A model generated the notes under the pieces. That model searched no databases. It saw only the letters and a list, made by a program, of their open reading frames with translations, and was not told the origin of the DNA. The translations under genes and the position numbers were made by a program. A DNA stretch of 64,000 nucleotides from Pelotomaculum thermopropionicum SI (lineage in GTDB: Bacteria; Bacillota; Desulfotomaculia; Desulfotomaculales; Pelotomaculaceae): the NCBI GenBank assembly GCA_000010565.1, contig AP009389.1:930001-994000 (forward strand), given 5' to 3'. Every line of letters starts with the position of its first letter. The stretch's first letter is position 1. Of this stretch, positions 58,501 to 64,000 are shown piece by piece.

Positions 58501-59370
58501 ATGGAAGGCGAAAGATGGGACATAGCCGTTGTCGGCTGCGGGCCGGCGGGCCTTTCTGCCGCTGTCAACGCTGCCGTAAGGGGCAGGAAGGCCGTGGTTT
58601 TTGGGGGAGAATTTTGTTCCCCGAAGCTGCAAAAGTCTCCTGTGGTGAACAATTACCTGGGGCTGCCGGGAATTTCCGGCGAAAACCTGAGGAAAAAGTT
58701 TCTGGAACACGTCCGCCGCCTGAATATACCCGTCCGGCGGCTGAAGGTAGATTCGGTCTGCCGGGCAGGGGACGGCATGTTTTTGGTTGCGGCCGGGGAC
58801 CGGTCATTTCAGGCCCGGGCAGTCGTAATCGCAACCGGTGTGACCGTTTCCAGGTTAATTGAAGGTGAGCGGGAGTTTACCGGGAAAGGAGTAAGCTACT
58901 GCGCTACCTGTGACGGCCTGCTGTTCGGGGGCAGGGACGTGGCGGTAATTGCCCATACGCCTGAAGGGGTTGAGGAGGCGAATTTCCTGGCTGGCGCCTG
59001 CCGCAGGGTTTATTTCATTCCTGGCGCTAAGACGGCCGTCAGTGGCCTTAAGCCAGAAGTTGAGGTAGTAAGAGGCGAGGTTGAAGCCATTACCGGAAAC
59101 GGCTTCGTTTCCGGGATCAGGCTTAGGGACCGGGAACTGGCGGTTGACGGGGTTTTTATCTACAGGGAGACCTTTCTCCCGGACCGTCTGGTGCCAGGCC
59201 TGGCCTTAAACGGCAACCACATTAAGGTTGGCCGAAGTTTCAACACAAATATTAAAGGGATCTTTGCCGCCGGCGACTGCACCGGCAAGCCCTATCAACT
59301 GGCCAAGGCGGTTGGGGAGGGCCAGGTGGCGGCTTTAAGCGCCGTGCAGTATCTCGACCGGGTTGAATAA
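58501..59370 (+). CDS. Thioredoxin-reductase-like flavoprotein lacking the NADPH motif
   Basis: 289 residues. FAD motif IAVVGCGPAGLSAAVNAAVR, second FAD motif ARAVVIATGV, redox-active pair CATC (GVSYCATCDGLLF) and the C-terminal FAD motif NIKGIFAAGDCTGKPYQLAK all fit thioredoxin reductase. However, the NADPH-binding GGGxSA loop is replaced by VIAHTPEGVEEANFLAG, and the basic residues that bind the NADPH phosphate are absent. Ferredoxin-dependent flavin thioredoxin reductases of clostridia are known with this kind of loss; a similar electron source is likely here but not shown. Confidence 0.82.
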   Translation: MEGERWDIAVVGCGPAGLSAAVNAAVRGRKAVVFGGEFCSPKLQKSPVVNNYLGLPGISGENLRKKFLEHVRRLNIPVRRLKVDSVCRAGDGMFLVAAGDRSFQARAVVIATGVTVSRLIEGEREFTGKGVSYCATCDGLLFGGRDVAVIAHTPEGVEEANFLAGACRRVYFIPGAKTAVSGLKPEVEVVRGEVEAITGNGFVSGIRLRDRELAVDGVFIYRETFLPDRLVPGLALNGNHIKVGRSFNTNIKGIFAAGDCTGKPYQLAKAVGEGQVAALSAVQYLDRVE

Positions 59371-59439
59371 GGCAAAGCCATGTGCGGTGATAAATTAAAA
59401 GGGGCCGGTTTTAAGAAGCCGCCCCCCTGTGTTTTTTAG

Positions 59440-59562
59440 CTATATGATCCAGCCGAACAAGACTATTAAGATGATGATGAAGAAGAAAAAGGTAAAGAAG
59501 AAAGAAAAGCTGAAAGAGCCGGAGATGCCGCCGCCTATACCGCCGCCGGTTCCAAAAGCCAT
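59440..59562 (-). CDS. YjcZ-like 40-residue Gly-rich membrane peptide
   Basis: ATG 59562 (GGGAGG upstream, spacing somewhat long). It begins MAFGTGGGIGGGISGS and continues as an unbroken Phe/Ile-rich hydrophobic segment to GWII. The glycine-rich start plus a single membrane helix resembles YjcZ-family sporulation proteins. The hydrophobic part is rich in Phe, which is unusual. Terminator-like GGGGCGG/CCGGCCCC with T-run follows at about 59395-59420. Confidence 0.6.
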   Translation of the reverse strand: MAFGTGGGIGGGISGSFSFSFFFTFFFFIIILIVLFGWII

Positions 59563-59669
59563 TTGATGCCTGACCTCCCTTTAAAGTGCGTTTTTTGTAT
59601 AATATGTGATTTGGTAGCAGGGTGTTACAGGCGGGGCCGGAAAAAGGCGGCGGGCCGGCGCCGGCCAGA

Positions 59670-59900
59670 CTATTTAAGAGATTTTTGAATGTACTCCAGG
59701 GTGTTTCCAACCTGGGCGTTGAGCTGCAGGAGGCGGGAGCACTGCTGGGAGATGTCAGGATGTGCCGCATCTGCAATTTGCTGGAGCAGCTTGCCCATTT
59801 CCATCATGCTGTTCTGGGCGTCGCGGACGAAGAAAGAGATCTGCTCCCTTGCCAGCAGGTCGCTGCCTCTGTGTTCCAGTAAGCCTGAAAATAAGGACAT
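59670..59900 (-). CDS. Small helical hypothetical protein
   Basis: 76 residues from ATG 59900 with GAGGTGATATC just upstream. Two or three amphipathic helices (LLAREQISFFVRDAQNSMME, QCSRLLQLNAQVGNTLEYIQ). It lies with the YjcZ-like gene, lgt and the DUF1540 gene on the minus strand. No family recognised; it could be one of the small spore proteins of Clostridia. Confidence 0.6.
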   Translation of the reverse strand: MSLFSGLLEHRGSDLLAREQISFFVRDAQNSMMEMGKLLQQIADAAHPDISQQCSRLLQLNAQVGNTLEYIQKSLK

Positions 59901-59956
59901 GATATCACCTCATTATTAATTTTTTTAAAGTATGCGCCGCCTTAAGAAAATTATGT

Positions 59957-60718
59957 TCAGGCCTGTTTTCTGGCCCTGGCCAGGTAGAGGGCGGCGGAGA
60001 CGGCAATTAAAATGAGGCTGGCCAGTTGGGCCATCCTGATCGGGCCCAGCATCAGGCTGTCCGTGCGTATCCCTTCGATAAAAAAGCGCCCTACGGAGTA
60101 CAGGGCCAGGTACAGGAGCAGGACCTGGCCGGTGAATCGCCTGCGCCCCAGACAGAACATTAGAATGAAAAAGACGAGCAGGTTCCAGGCCGACTCGTAT
60201 AAAAAGGCCGGATGGTGGTACTGGCCGTCGATGAACATTTGCCGCTGGATAAAGCCGGGAAAGCGGCCGATAAATTGGCTGCTGACCGGAACCCCGTAGG
60301 CTTCCTGGTTGATGAAGTTGCCCCAGCGGCCAATGGCCTGGCCGAGGATAATGCTGGGCGCAAAAATGTCGCCCATCTTCCAGAAGTCCAGGCGGTGCCT
60401 TTTTACATAAAAGTAGCCGGCGAGAAAACCACCGGTCAGGCCCCCGTGGATGGCCAGGCCGCCGTGCCAGGTAGCGAATATTTCCAGCTGGTTCAGCCTG
60501 TAGGTTTCCCAGTTGAAGATCACGTAGTAAAGCCTGGCTCCGATTATTGAGGCGGGTATGATCAGAACCAGGATGTTGATGACGTGGTCGGGGTTAAGCC
60601 CGTATTTTCTGGCGTTGTAGCACGCCAGCAGGGTGCCGGCGATAAAGGCTGCGGTCATTATTATCCCGTACCAGTAAATAGATACCGGGCCTATCTGCAC
60701 TGCCACCGGATTTATCAT
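59957..60718 (-). CDS. lgt: Prolipoprotein diacylglyceryl transferase
   Basis: 253 residues from ATG 60718 (GGGAGG 7 bases upstream). About seven membrane segments and the signature GQAIGRWGNFINQEAYG, plus WHGGLAIHGGLTGGFLAGYF and a conserved Arg near the C-terminus (LYSVGRFFIEGIRTD). It adds diacylglycerol to the lipobox Cys of prolipoproteins. It stands alone. Confidence 0.95.
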   Translation of the reverse strand: MINPVAVQIGPVSIYWYGIIMTAAFIAGTLLACYNARKYGLNPDHVINILVLIIPASIIGARLYYVIFNWETYRLNQLEIFATWHGGLAIHGGLTGGFLAGYFYVKRHRLDFWKMGDIFAPSIILGQAIGRWGNFINQEAYGVPVSSQFIGRFPGFIQRQMFIDGQYHHPAFLYESAWNLLVFFILMFCLGRRRFTGQVLLLYLALYSVGRFFIEGIRTDSLMLGPIRMAQLASLILIAVSAALYLARARKQA

Positions 60719-60767
60719 TGTTCTGCCTCCCGAAACAGCTTTGTTGCTTTTTTTATGATAGTAAAGA

Positions 60768-60795
60768 AAGACTGGTTTTACAACCAGTCTTTTTC
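60768..60795 (-). terminator. Terminator of the DUF1540 gene
   Basis: A perfect stem AAGACTGGTT/AACCAGTCTT with a 4-base loop, T-rich on both sides, directly after the DUF1540 stop. Confidence 0.8.
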
Positions 60796-60797
60796 TG

Positions 60798-60947
60798 CTA
60801 CATTTTCATTTTGAATGTCTCGCATTTGGTCTGGTCTGAACTATCTGCTTTGCTGGCACCGTTCCGGTCCACCTGAATCATCGGGGCGTGGCACTCAACG
60901 GCGTTGTTCCATTTGCATTCGGTAACTGAACACTTAATTGCGGGCAA
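60798..60947 (-). CDS. DUF1540 small Cys protein
   Basis: 49 residues from TTG 60947, preceded by GGGGGAGGTG. It matches the DUF1540 pattern: CSVTECKWNNAVECHAP, a central acidic/polar loop, then TKCETFK, with four cysteines likely to bind a metal. The function is unknown. It is a one-gene unit with its own terminator. Confidence 0.85.
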   Translation of the reverse strand: MPAIKCSVTECKWNNAVECHAPMIQVDRNGASKADSSDQTKCETFKMKM

Positions 60948-61041
60948 TAAAATCACCTCCCCCGTGAAAACTAGTTATATTTTTTCACGAAGCATAAATA
61001 TTATTCATTAAATTTCCAACATAAAGGGGGCGGCGGACAAG

Positions 61042-61836
61042 TTGGGCGAAGGCCGCAAGACAAAAGTTTTAAATATGGCCCACAGGGGAGGCGCGGGGCT
61101 GTCTCCGGAAAATACCGTTTATGCTTTCACCCGTGCCGTAAAATGCTTTGGCGCAGATGTTATAGAGCTTGACGTGTGGTCAAGCAGGGAGGGGTGCCCG
61201 GTGGTGATTCACGACTGCACCGTGGATCGGACCACAAACGGGAGAGGCAGAATAAACAGAATGACCCTGGATGAGATAAAAAGGCTGGATGCGGCGTTCC
61301 GCTTCACCACGGACGGAGGCGCCACCTACCCGCTGCGCGGCCGGGGAATAACCATACCTACGCTGAGGGAAGTCTTCGAGGCCCTGCCGGGGGTGAGGAT
61401 GAACATAGAAATCCAGCAGGCAGCGCCGCCAATAGAAAAGGCCGTGTGCGATCTCTTAGTGGAATACGGCATGCAGGACAGGGTCGTGGTTGCCGCCAAA
61501 AGCACCCTGGTGCAGCGCCGGTTTAGAGCCGTCAGCAAGGAGAGTATTGCCGTTTCCGCCTCTATTTCCCAGGGTCTTATTTTTTCGGCTTTCAGCAGAC
61601 TCGGCCTGAGCAGCCTTATCAGGCCGGGCGTGCAGGCTCTGCAGTTTCCCGAAAGGGTGGGGCTGTTTCGGGTGATCACGCCGAAACTGGTCAGGGACGC
61701 CCACAGGCAGAAGATGGAGGTTCACGCCTGGATCATAAACGATGTAAAAACCATGAAGAGCCTGATTAGAATGGATGTGGACGGGATCATCACCGATTAT
61801 CCAGACCGTTTGCAGAGGCTGCTTGAGAATCGTTAA
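61042..61836 (+). CDS. Glycerophosphodiester phosphodiesterase
   Basis: 264 residues from TTG 61042 after AAGGGGGCGG. GDPD motifs: MAHRGGAGLSPENTVYAF (catalytic His), VIELDVWSSREGCPVVIHDC (metal Glu-Asp and second His), VRMNIEIQ and VHAWIINDVKTM. No signal peptide, so it acts in the cytoplasm on glycerophosphodiesters from lipid turnover. It converges with the next gene with a 4-base overlap of stops. Confidence 0.92.
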   Translation: MGEGRKTKVLNMAHRGGAGLSPENTVYAFTRAVKCFGADVIELDVWSSREGCPVVIHDCTVDRTTNGRGRINRMTLDEIKRLDAAFRFTTDGGATYPLRGRGITIPTLREVFEALPGVRMNIEIQQAAPPIEKAVCDLLVEYGMQDRVVVAAKSTLVQRRFRAVSKESIAVSASISQGLIFSAFSRLGLSSLIRPGVQALQFPERVGLFRVITPKLVRDAHRQKMEVHAWIINDVKTMKSLIRMDVDGIITDYPDRLQRLLENR

Positions 61837-62645
61837 CCTTTATCTGTTTTCGGTATTTTAGATTCACAGGGCACGCCCACCTGGCATTTACCGCAACCGT
61901 ATCTGGGCTTGAACTTTTCCGCTGTTACGTCCAGAAAGTTGGAGCATATGGCGTGGTCTTTCCCGTTTTCTACGGATATTGCTTTTACCGGGCAGTTTTT
62001 TGAACATTTGCCGCACATTGAACAGTATTCGTATACATCTTCGTATTCCCTTTTGTCAGGCGGCAAATACAGTTCTGTGAGGATGCTGCCAAGCCTCCCG
62101 GCCATGCCTTTTGGGGTTATGAGCCCTTTGGAAAGCCCGAATGTTCCGAGTCCGCATATAAACGCAACGTGCCGTTCGGACCAGTTACTTGTAAATGATG
62201 TTTTGGTATCGGTCCGGAATCTTTTGTCTAAACCGGGCACGAGGCTGTTGTATCCCGCATTTGTCAGTACGGACTGCAAATGCGAGCACAGCTTGTTTAC
62301 CAGTACCTGGCCTTCGATGCGCCCGTACAGCCATTCTTCCGAAGGCCATCGCAAATCTTTTCTGTTTCCCTTTTTTACGGCTTCACTAAACGGTAGAAAA
62401 AAGGATATTACCGTCTTCGCCTGCGGCAGCCATTCGTTTGGAAGCAGGAAATGCTTTCCTATTACTGACGGTTGTTTCATTATTGAAAAGTACTCATCGT
62501 CCGCGGCGCCAAAAGCAAAGACAGGTTTTTCGAAAATTTTTACCCCTGCAACATTTTCCGAAATGGCTACTTGCCTTGTTATATAATTATCTTCTGAATT
62601 CTCTATAAAGTCCACCGCAGCTTTTATTAAATCCTCTTTGTTCAT
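61833..62645 (-). CDS. Epoxyqueuosine-reductase-like 4Fe-4S protein
   Basis: 270 residues. The N-terminal two thirds resembles the QueG-type cobalamin-binding fold (LLPNEWLPQAKTVISFFLPF, HVAFICGLGTFGLSKGLITP with the GLG(T)FG motif). The C-terminus has one 2x4Fe-4S-type ligand set: CSMCGKCSKNCPVKAI, a lone Cys in AICSNF, and CGKCQVGVPC. It is shorter than true QueG and lacks its HEAT tail, so it belongs to the broader reductive-dehalogenase-like group. Composition is more AT-rich than neighbours, suggesting transfer. Confidence 0.8.
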   Translation of the reverse strand: MNKEDLIKAAVDFIENSEDNYITRQVAISENVAGVKIFEKPVFAFGAADDEYFSIMKQPSVIGKHFLLPNEWLPQAKTVISFFLPFSEAVKKGNRKDLRWPSEEWLYGRIEGQVLVNKLCSHLQSVLTNAGYNSLVPGLDKRFRTDTKTSFTSNWSERHVAFICGLGTFGLSKGLITPKGMAGRLGSILTELYLPPDKREYEDVYEYCSMCGKCSKNCPVKAISVENGKDHAICSNFLDVTAEKFKPRYGCGKCQVGVPCESKIPKTDKG

Positions 62646-62731
62646 TTATTTCATTTCTCCTTGTAAAATTATGTTCATGCCAGATACTTGCTGACTAAGT
62701 AATGTACCATCGCCAGGTGAAAGGTGTCCGG

Positions 62732-63145
62732 CTACGTCTGTTTTTCGCTGACCCCCAGATATTTTTTAAGGGCATTTTGCAACAGGTGAGAAAAGTTTAC
62801 GTTATGTTCCCGGGCCAGGTCGTCAAGCCATTTAGGTATGGTCAGCGTCTTCTTAACGGCCCGATGCTCCATTTCATCCCGGAAGGGCGGCATCCACACT
62901 TCAACGAGAACGACAACCTGGTTGGGCTCCACCTTTATTCTGCTTGCAGGGCTGGGCTCGGGAATGGGAAAGCCATCTTCTTCCAAGCCGTAGAGGTGAA
63001 GGGCTAGCGCTTCTTTAGCCATGCGCAGCGCTTCTTCGTCATTGTCACCGCAGGTGTAGCATCCGGGTAAGTCGGGAAATTCAACCGAAATACCGTCTTC
63101 TGCGTAATCAAAGATGGCAGGGTAGATATATCTGTCTTTAGTCAT
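62732..63145 (-). CDS. hicB: HicB-family antitoxin (module 2)
   Basis: 137 residues from ATG 63145 (AAAGGAGG upstream). RNase-H-like N-terminal part (YIYPAIFDYAEDGISVEFPD, LPGCYTCGDNDEEALRMAKE) and a ribbon-helix-helix-like C-terminus (VKKTLTIPKWLDDLAREHNV). Strongly similar in pattern to the module at 27 kb (shared LPGC, EALELHLYG/EALALHLYG and KWLNDLA/KWLDDLA), so the two are paralogues. Confidence 0.9.
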   Translation of the reverse strand: MTKDRYIYPAIFDYAEDGISVEFPDLPGCYTCGDNDEEALRMAKEALALHLYGLEEDGFPIPEPSPASRIKVEPNQVVVLVEVWMPPFRDEMEHRAVKKTLTIPKWLDDLAREHNVNFSHLLQNALKKYLGVSEKQT

Positions 63146-63163
63146 AACTAGGGCCTCCTTTCT

Positions 63164-63364
63164 TTAACCCAAACCTGCTTGCTTCAGTATGTTCTTCACC
63201 GTCTTAACAGGCAGGTTTTTTCTTGGGTGAGGAATAGTAACCAGTCCTGGTTTCGACTGGTGCTTGAATTGGTGGTGGCTGCCACTGACCCTCTCAAGTA
63301 CCCAACCGGCTTCTTGCACCATGCGGATTAGGTCTTTGGATGAATATGTTTTCAATCTCCTCAC
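63164..63364 (-). CDS. hicA: HicA-family mRNA interferase toxin (module 2)
   Basis: 66 residues from GTG 63364. KTYSSKDLIRMVQEAGWVLE, catalytic His in SGSHHQFKHQ and VTIPHPRKNLPVKTVKNILK. It forms an operon with the downstream hicB and is driven by a consensus promoter with a palindromic operator. Confidence 0.9.
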   Translation of the reverse strand: MRRLKTYSSKDLIRMVQEAGWVLERVSGSHHQFKHQSKPGLVTIPHPRKNLPVKTVKNILKQAGLG

Positions 63365-63375
63365 CCCGCAAGTAA

Positions 63376-63404
63376 ATTATAACACGTATAAATATACGTG
63401 TCAA
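63376..63404 (-). promoter_or_regulatory. hicAB-2 consensus promoter with embedded palindrome
   Basis: On the minus strand TTGACA (63404-63399), a 17-base spacer and TATAAT (63381-63376), both perfect. The spacer is filled by an inverted repeat with 9-base arms ACACGTATA/TATACGTGT (63382-63401), the likely HicB operator. Confidence 0.88.
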
Positions 63405-63417
63405 TGGGTTGGTACCA

Positions 63418-63775
63418 GTGCCCAGCAAATGGACTGAAGAACAGAAGATAAAGGCACTCACTATTGCCCAGGCTGTCAGCATCACCGAAGCGGCCAGGCA
63501 GACAGGAATCCCGGCGGGAACCATCAAACGGTGGCGTTCGGAAGCGAACCGAACCGAACCAAGCGAACCGAACGAACCGAACCACGAAAAAGTTAGATGC
63601 TTTGGCCGGGCAGGCTGCCCAAGAGGCCGTAATTGAGGTCAAGGATTAATTATATTATTGAGCGACTTAAGGTTCTGGCCGACGAGCTTTACTTACTAGC
63701 CGAAGAGGGTGTGCGAGAGACCAGGACGTTCATTTCAGAAGAACAAAAACTAAAATGTTGGATGGAAAGTTGGAT
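63418..63775 (+). pseudogene. Frameshifted HTH gene (terminase-small-subunit or transposase-like)
   Basis: Three consecutive frames together look like one protein. Frame 1 from GTG 63418 gives an HTH segment (KWTEEQKIKALTIAQAVSIT, then EAARQTGIPAGTIKRWRSEA). Frame 2 gives KKLDALAGQAAQEAVIEVKD after the CGAAC repeat. Frame 3 gives INYIIERLKVLADELYLLAE and EEGVRETRTFIS. Two +1-type shifts are needed, one at the repeat and one near 63645. The HTH resembles small phage terminase subunits or IS-type regulators. It is probably a decayed mobile-element gene. Confidence 0.55.
63545..63582 (+). repeat. CGAAC short tandem repeat
   Basis: About seven imperfect copies of CGAAC(C) in 38 bases, inside the HTH gene; encoded as alternating Asn/Glu/Pro/Arg residues (RTEPSEPNEPN). 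Confidence 0.85.
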
Positions 63776-63800
63776 GAATTACTGTCCGGCACAAAACGAA

Positions 63801-63833
63801 AAGGCTTCCGGGATTCCGGAAGCCTTAATTTTT
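63801..63833. terminator. Hairpin downstream of selC
   Basis: A perfect 11-bp stem AAGGCTTCCGG/CCGGAAGCCTT with a GATT loop, followed by AATTTTT on the plus strand and CCTTTTCGTTTT-like sequence on the minus strand. Likely ends the selC transcript and may act in both directions. Confidence 0.7.
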
Positions 63834-63834
63834 C

Positions 63835-63932
63835 TGGCGGGAGTGTGTGGGAATCGAACCCACCACGGACAGGAGCGCTGCCCGACGACTGGTTTTGAAG
63901 ACCAGGAGCACCACCAGGCACCATCCACTCCC
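63835..63932 (-). tRNA. selC: Selenocysteine tRNA (TCA anticodon)
   Basis: 98 bases on the minus strand with CCA encoded. It begins GGGAGTGGATGGTGCCTGG, the anticodon loop CTTCAAA gives anticodon TCA (reads UGA), and a long variable arm (TCGTCGGGCAGCGCTCCTG region) precedes the T-loop GGTTCGATTCC. The acceptor pairs GGGAGTG with CACTCCC. These are the hallmarks of tRNA-Sec. It implies that SelA, SelB and SelD are encoded, probably nearby beyond the window end. Confidence 0.93.
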
Positions 63933-63967
63933 GTTGGGAAGAAAAGGTCGACGCCGTTGCAAACATC

Positions 63968-63996
63968 ATTATAGCACTTCGCCGGGTTCCAGGCAA
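63968..63996 (-). promoter_or_regulatory. selC promoter
   Basis: On the minus strand TTGCCT (63996-63991), a 17-base spacer and TATAAT (63973-63968), about 35 bases before the tRNA. Confidence 0.7.
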
Positions 63997-64000
63997 GGAA

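Noticed and set aside
63545-63582. CGAAC repeat considered as a CRISPR-like or iteron array
   Set aside because: Unit length of 5 bases without spacers, located inside a coding frame; a microsatellite explains it.

Overview
This window looks like the chromosome of a moderately GC-rich, spore-forming, anaerobic Firmicute, most likely a Peptococcaceae member of the Pelotomaculum/Desulfotomaculum group. That placement is inference from gene content. The supporting signs are strong AGGAGG ribosome sites with many GTG/TTG starts, a tungsten-type aldehyde:ferredoxin oxidoreductase, fructose-bisphosphate aldolase/phosphatase, S-layer-homology and copper-amine-oxidase-stalk proteins, small DUF1540 and YjcZ-like proteins, a complete anaerobic cobalamin operon, and a selenocysteine tRNA. 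The window opens inside a glutamine synthetase gene and closes just after selC.

Layout. 0-4.3 kb: glnA tail, two small unknown genes, then trmK - nif3-like - zinc-ribbon protein - RNase P RNA. 4.3-12.4 kb: a histone-deacetylase-like hydrolase, a NUDIX protein, glutamine-dependent NAD synthetase, a minus-strand operon (tungsten AOR - class II aldolase - unknown - 24-residue Cys peptide) with a possible Moco/Tuco-type leader RNA, murI, and two small genes. 12.5-26.9 kb: exported deacetylase-like protein, thiD, a HAD phosphatase, ychF, a radical SAM protein, an S-layer phosphodiester glycosidase, a B12 riboswitch with cobT, fructose-bisphosphatase/aldolase, a second phosphodiester glycosidase and a metallo-beta-lactamase-fold enzyme. 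27-36.8 kb: a first hicAB module, tRNA-Ala, an orphan RND pump, an FG-rich low-complexity protein, an orphan peptide-binding lipoprotein-like protein, endonuclease IV and a stress-type protein. 36.9-39.8 kb: polyamine operon (pdaD-speE-speB) and a tRNA cluster (Asp, Phe, Gly, Cys).

39.8-42.9 kb is an AT-richer accessory stretch with a divergent cis-prenyltransferase, a truncated glutamate-synthase gene, and a YitT-family membrane protein behind a GEMM-like leader RNA. 43-56.8 kb is a long B12 operon controlled by its own cobalamin riboswitch. It encodes cobalt uptake (CbiM, N, Q, O) and all corrin-ring steps from cobalt insertion to cobyric acid. Four of its proteins are two-domain fusions: CbiO-CbiD, CbiE-CbiT, CbiH-CbiJ and CbiX-CbiC. 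56.8-64 kb holds hisG, a pyruvate-kinase-C-domain-like protein, a thioredoxin-reductase-like flavoprotein lacking the usual NADPH motif, lgt, small sporulation-type genes, a glycerophosphodiesterase, an iron-sulfur reductase, a second hicAB module, a frameshifted HTH gene with a CGAAC microsatellite, and selC.

The most unusual signals are the CbiO-CbiD fusion, the palindromic operators inside the promoters of both hicAB modules, the candidate leader RNAs of the AOR operon and the YitT gene, the Cys-rich micro-peptide at the end of the AOR operon, and the flavoprotein with a CATC centre but no NADPH glycine motif.
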